Both the position numbers and the translations under genes were made by a program. DNA of 64,000 bases from the NCBI GenBank assembly GCA_902780785.1, contig CACZGS010000002.1, positions 124,001-188,000 on the forward strand. Direction: 5' to 3'. Numbering within the stretch: the stretch's first letter is position 1; the number at the start of each line of letters is the position of its first letter. The DNA comes from Oscillospiraceae bacterium (GTDB lineage Bacteria; Bacillota; Clostridia; Saccharofermentanales; Saccharofermentanaceae). This document shows positions 1 to 8,008 of this stretch, one piece after another. The notes under the pieces were generated by a model. That model was not told where the DNA came from. It searched no databases and saw only the letters and a program-made list of their open reading frames with translations.

Positions 1-1303
1 ATACGGATGCGAGGCAGAGATATGTATTTGTATGCGGGTTCGGAGCACGGAGCTCGAATCTTGTCGCATACTTTGTATCTTCGCTTCTTACGAGACCTAA
101 GAGTACGGATCTGTTACGTGAAGGTGTGTTAACGTCCATGCCGATGGAAGCTACGCTGTGTGTAGGAGCTTCGAATCCGGGTGTAAGACGCTCAAATGCA
201 TCTGTTGTAGCAGAAACGAAAGGATTGATAACGTTGCTGTAGTGCTTCATTATGCCCATAAGGCAGCCCCAGCCGAATCTGCTTAAGAAATCAACCTTAG
301 TATCTTCGGGTGCGAAGAGGTTGATCTTCTTGCCGCTCTTAAGGAAAGCAACTGCATTAACGTGGGTGTGCTCACCTGAACCTGCTACGCCGGGAAGGGG
401 CTTTGCATTGAAGCTTACATCAAGACCGTGAAGTCTGAAGATCTCTTTGATAAGGATCCTTGCGATAAGCTCATAGTCAGCACCCTGGAGAGCATCAGAA
501 TACTTCCAGTCAACTTCGAGCTGCTCCATGATGAAGTGAAACTGACCGGAAGAGTTGAGGGATGCCTTGACTCCGCCGACTTCCTTATGACCCATTTCAG
601 GGTTGAAGCCGTAATTATCAAGAAGCAGGATGACCTGCTCTAATGCTGTTCTGACAACGCCCTTTGTACGCTTCCAGTAAGATTCCTTAAGTTCCTGGGA
701 TATGGAGAGCTGTTCTGTGCTGATGATCTCATCAGGGGAGTTTACCCAGAACTCGAGTTCTGTAGCAGTGATCGTCGTGATGTGATCTAGCTCGTCAGGT
801 GTAAAACCGTAATCTGCGCACAAAGCGGGATCGTTTAAGAATCTGTCTTTTACAGTCTTTTCGAAGAACTCGGTGCTCTTGCGGAGGATCGATCTTGAGC
901 ATACCTCATCGTTATTGTGCTTAAGGAAAGAGGGGATACGGAGTGTACCGACGGGCTTTCCTGTCTCAAAGTCGATGTGCTCGTAATTATAGTCGATATA
1001 CCAGATTACCTTGCTGTCAGGAATGAGGTCGACCTTACCGTCGTTTAATGTGGCAATGCCGGGAAGTACAACGGAAGAACCGTCGGTTTGGACAGCCTTA
1101 CCGTCTAAATAGTTCTCAATGTTGTCGATGAAGTCTGATAAAGGAATCTTCTCGTCTGTGTCGTTGCCCATGAGGTCAACAGCTGCAAGAGATACGAATT
1201 TGACTTCAGGGTGAGCGCTGAGAATGTTCCTGATATCCTGCGCAGAATGGTTTGCTGCAGGAATAACGTACAATAAATCAGGTATTACATGAAAATCAAT
1301 CAT
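1..1303 (-). CDS. Glutamine synthetase family protein (C-terminal part beyond left edge)
   Basis: Reading the minus strand from an ATG at 1303 gives 434 open codons that run off the left edge, so the C-terminus is missing. Glutamine synthetases make glutamine from glutamate, ammonia and ATP in the cytoplasm. Family motifs appear in order: an ATELEFW strand with the metal-binding Glu, a GSGEHTHVN segment (ATP/metal-binding His), TPGFEAPTHS, NRSVLLGLV and RFELRAPNPHTNTYL. These motifs come later than in ordinary 440-470-residue GlnA, so this looks like one of the longer clostridial GS variants. An AGAAGG ribosome binding site lies 10 nt before the ATG. The gene is divergent from the membrane protein gene at 1449. 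Family assignment is secure; whether this is the main ammonia-assimilating enzyme is not. Confidence 0.85.
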   Translation of the reverse strand, partial: MIDFHVIPDLLYVIPAANHSAQDIRNILSAHPEVKFVSLAAVDLMGNDTDEKIPLSDFIDNIENYLDGKAVQTDGSSVVLPGIATLNDGKVDLIPDSKVIWYIDYNYEHIDFETGKPVGTLRIPSFLKHNNDEVCSRSILRKSTEFFEKTVKDRFLNDPALCADYGFTPDELDHITTITATELEFWVNSPDEIISTEQLSISQELKESYWKRTKGVVRTALEQVILLLDNYGFNPEMGHKEVGGVKASLNSSGQFHFIMEQLEVDWKYSDALQGADYELIARILIKEIFRLHGLDVSFNAKPLPGVAGSGEHTHVNAVAFLKSGKKINLFAPEDTKVDFLSRFGWGCLMGIMKHYSNVINPFVSATTDAFERLTPGFEAPTHSVASIGMDVNTPSRNRSVLLGLVRSEDTKYATRFELRAPNPHTNTYLCLASV

Positions 1304-1448
1304 TTTTATACGACCTTCTAAAAATATAATAGGGTATTGTAACACAAGTATTACTTTTTGAGTAAAATTTGGTCCAATTTTATCTTCTTACTTTTAAATT
1401 CAGCTTATTTCACGTAATATATCGATAGTTAGGTTTTGAGGTGTGTTG

Positions 1449-2285
1449 ATGTTTCTTTCTACTCTGAAAAGCATTTTTAACATTGATGATCTGGGTAACA
1501 GGTGGGGAGTCAGGATCCTTTATCTGATTACTGTAGTTTTAAATGCCGCAATACACTTTAATCCTTATGCCGACACCGATTTTACTCCGCTTCAGAGCTG
1601 GGCTATAGAAGTCTATAACATGACTGAGTATGATGCGGAACAGTACGATGCCCTGATGCATTCGATCCCCATTAATGAGGGAAATATCATCTACATCATC
1701 TCTCTTTGTGTCGGTTTCCTCATTCTTCTGGCAAGCGCTTATATCTATGCAGGCCTTTATGTAAGGCAATTCCGCAAGGATAAGATCGCTTCGATAAAGG
1801 ACGATGACCAGGAAGTCATCAATTATGCCATTGAACACCTTCCGGATAAGCCTATTAAGCCTTTTGAGCTTTTCTTAAGGGTACTTCTGCTGGTCCTTTT
1901 CTCGGCGGTTATATCCATTCCTTTTGTGCTTATCACATACAGCTTCATGTTTATAGCCATAATCGGTCTTCCGTTCGTATTTACGGCGCCTGTAGGCTAT
2001 CTGTCAGGCGATAAGGGACTTTTCACTTCTTTGCCTTATTCCGTAAAACTCTCGGCAAAGTATTATTTCATCAATATGAGAGGTATCGGACTTATCCTTT
2101 TGGCAGTTCTTGTTGCTGATTTTACGGTTCCGCTCCTACTGTATATCCATCCGACGGCTTGTTATATCGTTGATGCGGCCGTTACAACATGGCTCTGGCT
2201 GTCATTTGCAAGGTTTGCGGCCACAGCGTACTGCACGATGAAAGATTTCCCGATCAAGGGCAATAAGAGACCTTTCGCGATCTGA
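1449..2285 (+). CDS. Polytopic membrane protein of unknown function
   Basis: A 278-residue protein with about five or six hydrophobic segments (roughly residues 20-40, 84-108, 142-185 and 210-250) joined by short charged loops. Residues 40-80 form an acidic, probably extracytoplasmic segment. I do not recognise a catalytic motif. The overall look recalls YesL/DUF624-type membrane proteins, but that is only an impression. The start is set at ATG 1449 because GAGGTG (1438-1443) sits 5 nt before it; the upstream in-frame GTG 1443 overlaps that Shine-Dalgarno sequence. It is monocistronic: the GS gene diverges upstream and malic enzyme follows after 145 nt with its own promoter. Confidence 0.7.
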   Translation: MFLSTLKSIFNIDDLGNRWGVRILYLITVVLNAAIHFNPYADTDFTPLQSWAIEVYNMTEYDAEQYDALMHSIPINEGNIIYIISLCVGFLILLASAYIYAGLYVRQFRKDKIASIKDDDQEVINYAIEHLPDKPIKPFELFLRVLLLVLFSAVISIPFVLITYSFMFIAIIGLPFVFTAPVGYLSGDKGLFTSLPYSVKLSAKYYFINMRGIGLILLAVLVADFTVPLLLYIHPTACYIVDAAVTTWLWLSFARFAATAYCTMKDFPIKGNKRPFAI

Positions 2286-2366
2286 TACATAATCTTTCAT
2301 TTCTGTTTACTGTTCAAAACGACAATAAATAGCCTGTTTTGAGTAAAAAATCTTATAAACCCGTGA

Positions 2367-2395
2367 TTGTTTTTGCTTTTATTTATATTTATTAT
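2367..2395 (+). promoter_or_regulatory. Candidate sigmaA promoter for malic enzyme
   Basis: TTGTTT (2367-2372) and TATTAT (2390-2395) are separated by exactly 17 nt, in an A/T-rich stretch. Predicted transcription would begin near 2402, giving a leader of about 30 nt that contains the CGGAGG ribosome binding site of the malic enzyme gene. The -35 box is only half-consensus, so this is a prediction. Confidence 0.45.
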
Positions 2396-2430
2396 TAGTG
2401 CGTTAAGATTAAAAACGGAGGTTCATAGGT

Positions 2431-3603
2431 ATGGACGTTAATGAGAAAGCAATTAAGATGCATGAAGAGTGGGCTGGTAAGATCGAAGTTATTGCCAAAG
2501 CTCCCGTAGGTACTAAGGAAGAACTCGCAATCGCTTACACACCCGGTGTTGCAGCTCCTTGTCTTGAGATCCAGAAGGATGTTGACCTCTCTTATAAATA
2601 CACAAGAAGACACAATCTCGTAGCTGTTGTTACTGACGGTACAGCAGTTTTAGGCCTTGGAGACATCGGACCTGAAGCAGGTATGCCTGTTATGGAAGGT
2701 AAGTGCGCGCTCTTTAAGGCTTTTGGTGATGTTGACGCATTCCCTCTCTGCATCCGTTCAAAGGACGTTGATGAGATCGTTAACACAGTAGCACTTCTTG
2801 CAGGTTCTTTCGGTGGTGTAAACCTCGAGGATATCTCAGCTCCCAGATGCTTCGAGATCGAGAAGAAGCTTAAGGAAAGATGCGACATCCCGATCTTCCA
2901 CGATGACCAGCACGGTACAGCAGTTATCACTCTTGCAGGTCTTACAAATGCTCTTAAGATCGTTGGCAAGAAGATGGAAGATATCCATGTTGTAGTTAAC
3001 GGCGCCGGCGCTGCTGCTACAGCAATCACAAAGCTCCTTATCTCCAGAGGCCTCAAGAACGTTATCCTCTGCGACAGAAAGGGTGCTATCTATGAGGGAA
3101 GAGAAGGCCTCAATTCTGCTAAGGAAGAGATGGCTAAGATCACAAATCCTGAGAAGAAGGCTGGTTCTCTTGCTGACGTTATCGTTGGTGCAGATGTATT
3201 CATCGGCGTTTCCGCTCCGGGCGTACTCACAGCAGACATGGTAGCTACAATGGCTAAGGATCCTGTTGTTTTCGCTTGCGCTAACCCTGTACCTGAGATC
3301 CTTCCTGATGAAGCTAAGAAGGCCGGCGTTGCAGTTATGGCTACAGGCCGTTCTGACTTCCCGAACCAGGTTAACAACGTTCTCGCATTCCCGGGCATCT
3401 TCCGTGGCGCCCTCGATGTAAGAGCTTCTGATATCAACGACGAGATGAAGATCGCTGCAGCTAATGCTATTGCAGGTATCGTTTCCGACGCTGAGCTCAA
3501 TCCTGATTACATCCTTCCTGATGCATTCGATGCAAGAGTAGGTAAGGCTGTTGCAGCAGCTGTTGCACAGGCCGCACGTGATACAGGCGTAGCAAGAATC
3601 TGA
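2431..3603 (+). CDS. Malic enzyme (oxaloacetate-decarboxylating malate dehydrogenase)
   Basis: Oxidatively decarboxylates L-malate to pyruvate and CO2 using NAD(P)+ and a divalent metal, linking C4 acids to pyruvate. The 390-residue length is that of the short bacterial malic enzymes. Visible motifs: AYTPGVAAPC with the catalytic Tyr (about residue 36), an EGKCALFKAFGDVDAFPL segment with the catalytic Lys, metal-site acids in NLEDISAPRCFEIE and FHDDQHGTA, and a Rossmann VVNGAGAAA turn (about 188-196). It begins at an ATG with CGGAGG 9 nt upstream and is followed by a hairpin terminator, so it is a single-gene unit. The cofactor (NAD or NADP) cannot be settled by eye. Confidence 0.93.
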   Translation: MDVNEKAIKMHEEWAGKIEVIAKAPVGTKEELAIAYTPGVAAPCLEIQKDVDLSYKYTRRHNLVAVVTDGTAVLGLGDIGPEAGMPVMEGKCALFKAFGDVDAFPLCIRSKDVDEIVNTVALLAGSFGGVNLEDISAPRCFEIEKKLKERCDIPIFHDDQHGTAVITLAGLTNALKIVGKKMEDIHVVVNGAGAAATAITKLLISRGLKNVILCDRKGAIYEGREGLNSAKEEMAKITNPEKKAGSLADVIVGADVFIGVSAPGVLTADMVATMAKDPVVFACANPVPEILPDEAKKAGVAVMATGRSDFPNQVNNVLAFPGIFRGALDVRASDINDEMKIAAANAIAGIVSDAELNPDYILPDAFDARVGKAVAAAVAQAARDTGVARI

Positions 3604-3618
3604 ATAAACTGAATTAAA

Positions 3619-3660
3619 GCAACAATCTCCCGCAAATTTGTTGCGGGAGATTTTGCAATT
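3619..3660 (+). terminator. Intrinsic terminator after malic enzyme
   Basis: A perfect 12-bp stem (AATCTCCCGCAA / TTGCGGGAGATT, loop ATTTG) spans 3624-3652. A GCAA/TTGC extension with a single bulged C lengthens it. The T tract behind it is short and interrupted. It also lies just ahead of the Lrp-type gene, separating the two transcription units. Confidence 0.75.
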
Positions 3661-3680
3661 TATAGTAAAGGAGTTTCCAC

Positions 3681-4169
3681 ATGATAGACGATTTAGAGTT
3701 ACTGAGACTTATTGAGAACAATGCCAGACTTTCGGCGGAAGAGATCGCCGTAATGCTTGGTGTTAACGCCGCGGATGTGGAAGCTGAGATCAAGCGCCTT
3801 AAGGATGAAAACATCATCTTAGGCTATAACACGATCATTAACTGGGAGAAGAAGGCACCCGATAACTGCATCGGCATGATCGAAGTAAGGATCACACCTG
3901 TAAAGAACAAGGGTTATGACCATATCGCACAGATCTTAAGCAAGTACGACAAGGTTACTGCATGCTATCTCATGAGCGGCGGTTTTGACCTTATGATCAT
4001 CTACGAGGACAGGAGCCTTCGTGATATCGCTACATTCGTTACTGAGAAGATCGCTCCTATGGAAGGCGTTCTTTCTACAACAACGCACTTCATCCTTAAG
4101 AAATATAAGGCTAATGGTATAATCTACGATAATCCGAATACAGACGACAGGCAGGCTATTATCTTATGA
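3681..4169 (+). CDS. Lrp/AsnC family transcriptional regulator
   Basis: A 162-residue DNA-binding regulator of the leucine-responsive/feast-famine family. Residues 1-50 form the AsnC-type winged helix (ENNARLSAEEIAVMLGV followed by the recognition helix). Residues 65-150 form the alpha/beta RAM effector domain that normally binds an amino acid and drives oligomerisation. AAAGGAG precedes the ATG by 8 nt. The stop codon overlaps the start of the aminotransferase gene (ATGA), so the two are translationally coupled. This regulator-transaminase pairing suggests local control of amino-acid metabolism, possibly with autoregulation; that is inference from layout. Confidence 0.9.
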   Translation: MIDDLELLRLIENNARLSAEEIAVMLGVNAADVEAEIKRLKDENIILGYNTIINWEKKAPDNCIGMIEVRITPVKNKGYDHIAQILSKYDKVTACYLMSGGFDLMIIYEDRSLRDIATFVTEKIAPMEGVLSTTTHFILKKYKANGIIYDNPNTDDRQAIIL

Positions 4170-5353
4170 GTTTTGATTACGATTCCAAGATCTCCAAAGC
4201 AGTACAGCAGGTTCCGCCGTCTGCAATAAGGAAGTTCTTTGATCTTGCCAATGAGATGAAGGGTCATGTAATCTCACTTTCCATAGGTGAGCCTGACTTT
4301 GTTACTCCCTGGACGATCAGAGAAGCTGCTATTAATTCCATTATCGACGGATATACCCATTATTCACCCAATTCCGGATATATCGATTCCAGAATTGCTA
4401 TCGCCGATTATCTTAAGAGAAGATATGGTGTAAATTACGACGCCAAGACGGAGATCTTTATCACCGTTGGCGGTTCTGAAGGCCTTGACCTTGCTGCAAG
4501 GGCACTTATCAATCCCGGCGATGAGGTAATCATCGTTGAGCCTTGCTTTGTTGCTTATAAGGCAACTGTTGAGTTTGCTCACGGCGTTCCGGTTATTGTC
4601 GAGACAAAGCCTGAGAATAACTACAAGCTCATGCCTGAAGAATTAGAAGCAGCTATTACCGATAAAACGAAGTATGTAATTGTCGGATATCCCAATAATC
4701 CTACAGGCGCCGTCATGACACTTGAGGACTGGGCTAAGATCAAGGATGTCCTTATGAGACACCCTGAGATTATAGTTCTTTCCGATGAGCTATACTGCGA
4801 ACTGAACTATCTTGACGGTAAGCCTGCTTCTCTTACACAGTTTGCCGAATTAAGAGACAGAGTAGTTATGGTAAACGGCTTTTCGAAGTCATATGCCATG
4901 ACCGGTTTCAGAGTAGGTTACTTAGCAGGACCTCATGAGCTTATAGCTCCCATGGTAAAGATCCACCAGTACTGCATTATGTGTGCGCCTTCTACATCAC
5001 AGCTTGCTGTTATCGAAGCAGCAATGAACTCTGATGATGAAGTCAAGAAGATGCGGGATGAATATAACCACAGAAGAAGAGTTATCGTACAGGGATTAAG
5101 GGACGCAGGCCTTGAGTGCTTCACGCCTTATGGAGCTTTCTATGCTTTCCCTTGCATCAAGTCTACCGGACTGACATCTGAGGAATTCTGTGAGAAGCTA
5201 TTGCTCGAAAAGCATGTCGCAATAGTTCCCGGCAACGCTTTCGGCAAGTGCGGTGAAGGCTTTGTACGTATCAGTTATGCTGCTTCTTTGGAAGACATCA
5301 AGGAAGCAATGAGACTTGTTAAAGAATTTGTTGAAGAACATAAAAAGGGGTAA
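4166..5353 (+). CDS. Pyridoxal-phosphate aminotransferase, class I/II
   Basis: A 395-residue fold-type I transaminase that moves an amino group between an amino acid and a 2-oxo acid. Key features: PNNPTGAV (about residue 174) with the substrate/PLP-binding Asn, SDELYCEL with the PLP-ring Asp and Tyr, and the Schiff-base lysine Lys241 in GFSKSYAMTGFRVGY. The C-terminal small domain ends with FVRISYAAS, where the Arg binds the substrate carboxylate. It overlaps the Lrp-type gene by 4 nt and is followed after 3 nt by prfB. Members of this subfamily are variously called aspartate, PatA-like or aromatic aminotransferases; the substrate cannot be assigned from sequence. Confidence 0.9.
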   Translation: MSFDYDSKISKAVQQVPPSAIRKFFDLANEMKGHVISLSIGEPDFVTPWTIREAAINSIIDGYTHYSPNSGYIDSRIAIADYLKRRYGVNYDAKTEIFITVGGSEGLDLAARALINPGDEVIIVEPCFVAYKATVEFAHGVPVIVETKPENNYKLMPEELEAAITDKTKYVIVGYPNNPTGAVMTLEDWAKIKDVLMRHPEIIVLSDELYCELNYLDGKPASLTQFAELRDRVVMVNGFSKSYAMTGFRVGYLAGPHELIAPMVKIHQYCIMCAPSTSQLAVIEAAMNSDDEVKKMRDEYNHRRRVIVQGLRDAGLECFTPYGAFYAFPCIKSTGLTSEEFCEKLLLEKHVAIVPGNAFGKCGEGFVRISYAASLEDIKEAMRLVKEFVEEHKKG

Positions 5354-5356
5354 TCA

Positions 5357-6472
5357 ATGCTTGAATTTGACAACATAAGACTCGATCTTGAATCTTACGA
5401 AGTGCCTGTAGCAGAGCTTAAAGATGCTCTTCACATTGACCGTGTATCTGACCAGATAAGCGAATACGAGAACCGCATGCAGGAGCCGGATTTCTGGAAT
5501 AACGTCGATAAGGCGCAGGAGATCCAGCAGACATTAGGCAGACTTAAGAAGAAGGTTGAGAGCTATAACGCTCTTGTTGCCGAGCGTGAGGACCTTCTGG
5601 CTCTCTGTGAGCTTGCTAATGAGGAAGAGGATCTCGATTCATTAGAAGAACTCAAGACTTCATCAGCTAAATTCAAGGAAGACTTCGAAAAGATGCGCCT
5701 TGAGACACTTCTTACAGGTCCTTACGATGCCAATAATGCAACGATCACTCTCCACGCAGGTGCCGGCGGAACAGAGGCCATGGACTGGTGCTCAATGCTC
5801 TACAGAATGTACACAAGATGGGCAGAAAGTCACGGCTTTGGCGTTGAAGAACTTGATTATGTTGAAGGTGATACAGCAGGAATCCAGTCAGTTTCCGTCA
5901 TGATCAAGGGTGAATATGCTTACGGTTTCTTAAGATCGGAGCTTGGTGTTCACCGTCTCGTAAGAATATCTCCTTTCGATGCTGCAGGCAGAAGACATAC
6001 ATCTTTTGCTTCATGCGAAGTCATTCCCGAATTGGACCAGAAGACTGAAGATGATATCAAGATCGATATGTCCGATGTCCGTGTCGATACATACCGTGCA
6101 ACGGGTAAGGGTGGTCAGCACATCAATAAGACAGATACAGCTGTCCGTATGACTCATAATCCTACAGGAATCGTTGTTTCCTGCCAGGCAGAAAGATCAC
6201 AGCTCCAGAATAAGGAAACATGCTTGAGAATGCTGAAGGCTAAGCTTTTCGCGCTCGCAAGGGCATCAGAGATGGAGAAGATAGAAGACCTTAAGGGCAA
6301 CCAGATGGAGATCGCTTGGGGATCACAGATCAGATCTTATGTATTCTGTCCTTATACACTTGTTAAAGACAACAGAACAGGCTACGAGGAAGTTGATGTT
6401 GATTCCGTTATGGACGGTAATCTCGACGGCTTCATCAATGCTTATCTGTCAGGAATGAAGAACGAGAAGTAA
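5357..6472 (+). CDS. prfB: Peptide chain release factor 2
   Basis: RF2 recognises UGA and UAA stop codons on the ribosome and triggers peptidyl-tRNA hydrolysis. The SPF anticodon-like tripeptide is at residues 205-207 (RISPFDAAG) and the universally conserved GGQ is at 252-254 (GKGGQHINK). The 371-residue length is typical. The reading frame is continuous from ATG 5357: near codon 25, where many RF2 genes carry an in-frame UGA and a +1 frameshift site, this gene reads through with no stop. Autoregulation by programmed frameshifting is therefore absent. It is the last gene of the Lrp-aminotransferase unit and is closed by a strong terminator. Confidence 0.96.
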   Translation: MLEFDNIRLDLESYEVPVAELKDALHIDRVSDQISEYENRMQEPDFWNNVDKAQEIQQTLGRLKKKVESYNALVAEREDLLALCELANEEEDLDSLEELKTSSAKFKEDFEKMRLETLLTGPYDANNATITLHAGAGGTEAMDWCSMLYRMYTRWAESHGFGVEELDYVEGDTAGIQSVSVMIKGEYAYGFLRSELGVHRLVRISPFDAAGRRHTSFASCEVIPELDQKTEDDIKIDMSDVRVDTYRATGKGGQHINKTDTAVRMTHNPTGIVVSCQAERSQLQNKETCLRMLKAKLFALARASEMEKIEDLKGNQMEIAWGSQIRSYVFCPYTLVKDNRTGYEEVDVDSVMDGNLDGFINAYLSGMKNEK

Positions 6473-6495
6473 TCGCTTATATCAATTGAATTATG

Positions 6496-6527
6496 AGGCC
6501 CGGTTTTACGCCGGGCCTGTTTTTTTG
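6496..6527 (+). terminator. Strong intrinsic terminator after prfB
   Basis: AGGCCCGG (6496-6503) pairs perfectly with CCGGGCCT (6511-6518) around a TTTTACG loop and is followed by G then seven T residues. It is a classic Rho-independent terminator. Confidence 0.92.
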
Positions 6528-6620
6528 CAATCTGTGATACAAACTTTGTAAATCATTCCAAAACCGAGATTTAAAAAGGTTTTTGTTGTATCTTCTATTC
6601 AGATGAAAGGAGAGACAGCG

Positions 6621-7061
6621 GTGAATATTAAGCTGATGCTGGATCCTGAAGATCCGATAAGAAAGAGTCTGGAATCTATGGGGATAATTGACGATCCCGA
6701 CTCAAAGTATTTGCTTATCCGCCGTGGCGGAGAAGTGAATTACATTGCCGGAAAAAGGGAAGACCAGCAGTTCTTCATTGACGTCAATGACATATGTTTT
6801 ATCGAGAGCATGGGACATGACATAATCATCCATGCTTCTGACGGTACTTATAATTCAGGGGAAAGGCTTAAATCGCTTGAACAGGTTCTGCCGGCAGACC
6901 GTTTCTTGAGAGTAAGTAATTCCTCGATAGTAAACCTGAAGAAGATAAAGCGTATCGAATCATCGCTGCTTCAGAAATTCATCCTGCATATGACTAACGG
7001 ATCCAAAGTCGATGTAACAAGAAGTTATTACTACATATTCAGAGAAAGAATAGGAATCTAA
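6621..7061 (+). CDS. LytTR-domain DNA-binding protein
   Basis: A 146-residue protein whose second half (about residues 45-146) is a LytTR DNA-binding domain: FIDVNDICFIESMGHD, the RLKSLEQVLPADRFLRVSNS segment and the IVNLKKIKRI strand are typical. The N-terminal 45 residues are not a receiver domain, so it is a one-component type. The start is GTG 6621, because AAAGGAGAG (6606-6614) sits 6 nt before it; the in-frame ATG 6603 overlaps that Shine-Dalgarno. It is followed after 11 nt by a membrane protein gene, like the common LytTR-plus-membrane-inhibitor pairs of Firmicutes, where the membrane protein modulates the regulator. That functional link is inferred. Confidence 0.85.
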   Translation: MNIKLMLDPEDPIRKSLESMGIIDDPDSKYLLIRRGGEVNYIAGKREDQQFFIDVNDICFIESMGHDIIIHASDGTYNSGERLKSLEQVLPADRFLRVSNSSIVNLKKIKRIESSLLQKFILHMTNGSKVDVTRSYYYIFRERIGI

Positions 7062-7072
7062 GGGGGAATAAT

Positions 7073-7753
7073 ATGGCACATTTAGTATCAGTCAGTGTTT
7101 CTACACTGTTAATACCGATAGTTCTGACTATCACGATTGCAACATTCTTTATTTACAAGGCAATTTACGATAAGCACACAAACAAGGTCCTTGAATCAGG
7201 TGAGACCAAGAAGCGTAAGTGGTTAGCTCCATGGGGACTTGCCTTGATAGTGCTTGGTGCACAGCTCATATTGATCGCAGGCGTTATGCTTCCGATATAC
7301 ATGTTTACGGTTGATACATCTACAGTCGAACCTAGTTATGAACAGTTAAAAGAGATGCCGTTAACTTTTGAAGTCAGTGATACGGAGCCGTTTGAAGTCG
7401 ATGAGAAAGCTTATAGCCTAATATCGACATACTTTTCAGAAGGTTTAAAGGTTAATGTATACGAATACGAGAAGGATGGAGATTATGATTACTATATCTT
7501 CCTTGTTGAGATCGATAAAGAACCTCATTGTCCGATGAGTATCTATATTGATTATGATAACAACGACCATGCATCAGTTCTCATGTGTGAATTAACGGCA
7601 GTTTGTGATGGCGATAAAGCTTACATCAAATGCGAAGCCATAGCTGATGCTGACACTCTTGCAACGCTCCGTATAGGTTTAAAAAACAAGACTGTCAACG
7701 GTATGTCCAGCACTGATACTGATTATGATAAAGAAGTAGAACTCACATTCTGA
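7073..7753 (+). CDS. Membrane protein, probable partner of the LytTR regulator
   Basis: A 226-residue protein with two hydrophobic segments (about residues 8-28 and 48-73) followed by an acidic domain of about 150 residues that is probably extracytoplasmic. That domain is rich in Asp, Glu and Tyr and has beta-strand-like repeats. I do not recognise the family. The GGGGGA ribosome binding site and 11-nt spacing place it in an operon with the LytTR gene. The usual LytTR partner (DUF3021 type) is a compact four-helix membrane protein; this one has only two helices and a large soluble domain, so it could sense an external signal. This role is inference. Confidence 0.7.
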   Translation: MAHLVSVSVSTLLIPIVLTITIATFFIYKAIYDKHTNKVLESGETKKRKWLAPWGLALIVLGAQLILIAGVMLPIYMFTVDTSTVEPSYEQLKEMPLTFEVSDTEPFEVDEKAYSLISTYFSEGLKVNVYEYEKDGDYDYYIFLVEIDKEPHCPMSIYIDYDNNDHASVLMCELTAVCDGDKAYIKCEAIADADTLATLRIGLKNKTVNGMSSTDTDYDKEVELTF

Positions 7754-7784
7754 TGTTCATTATTTTCGGGATATAGGAATAGAG

Positions 7785-7822
7785 AAAAAACGTGTACTGC
7801 AATTGCGGTGCACGTTTTTATT
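7785..7822 (+). terminator. Terminator after the LytTR-membrane protein pair
   Basis: AAAACGTGTACTGC (7787-7800) pairs with GCGGTGCACGTTTT (7805-7818) over 14 bp, with two G-U wobbles and a 4-nt AATT loop. The stem ends in a T run. It ends the regulator unit. The remaining region up to 8008 holds no clear gene; a weak -10-like TATTAT lies at 7881-7886. Confidence 0.8.
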
Positions 7823-8008
7823 ATGGGCTCAAAATATAAAAAATCATAGATATTCTATTTCTTTCTTTAGATTAAACTGATATTATTTCAGTGGGGATTT
7901 CAATAAAAACATAAAGGTGTAGTTAGTTTTGATAGCGTAACTGCTTATCTCTGACTGCACTTTTTTATTTGCAAATCCCAAAAATCAAGAAAGGAGCGTC
8001 GACACATT

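Noticed and set aside
415..643. Open frames of about 70 codons on both strands in the left-edge region
   Set aside because: They overlap the glutamine synthetase reading frame, which shows conserved family motifs along its whole length.
2592..3500. Antisense open frames of 154 and 136 codons
   Set aside because: They are frame shadows of the malic enzyme gene, caused by codon bias.
5357..5480. Programmed +1 frameshift in prfB
   Set aside because: No in-frame UGA or CUUUGA slip site occurs in the first 40 codons.
7754..8008. A small gene in the gap before the 8009 gene (AAAGGTG at 7914)
   Set aside because: No open frame with a start codon follows the AAAGGTG; only a terminator and A/T-rich sequence are seen.
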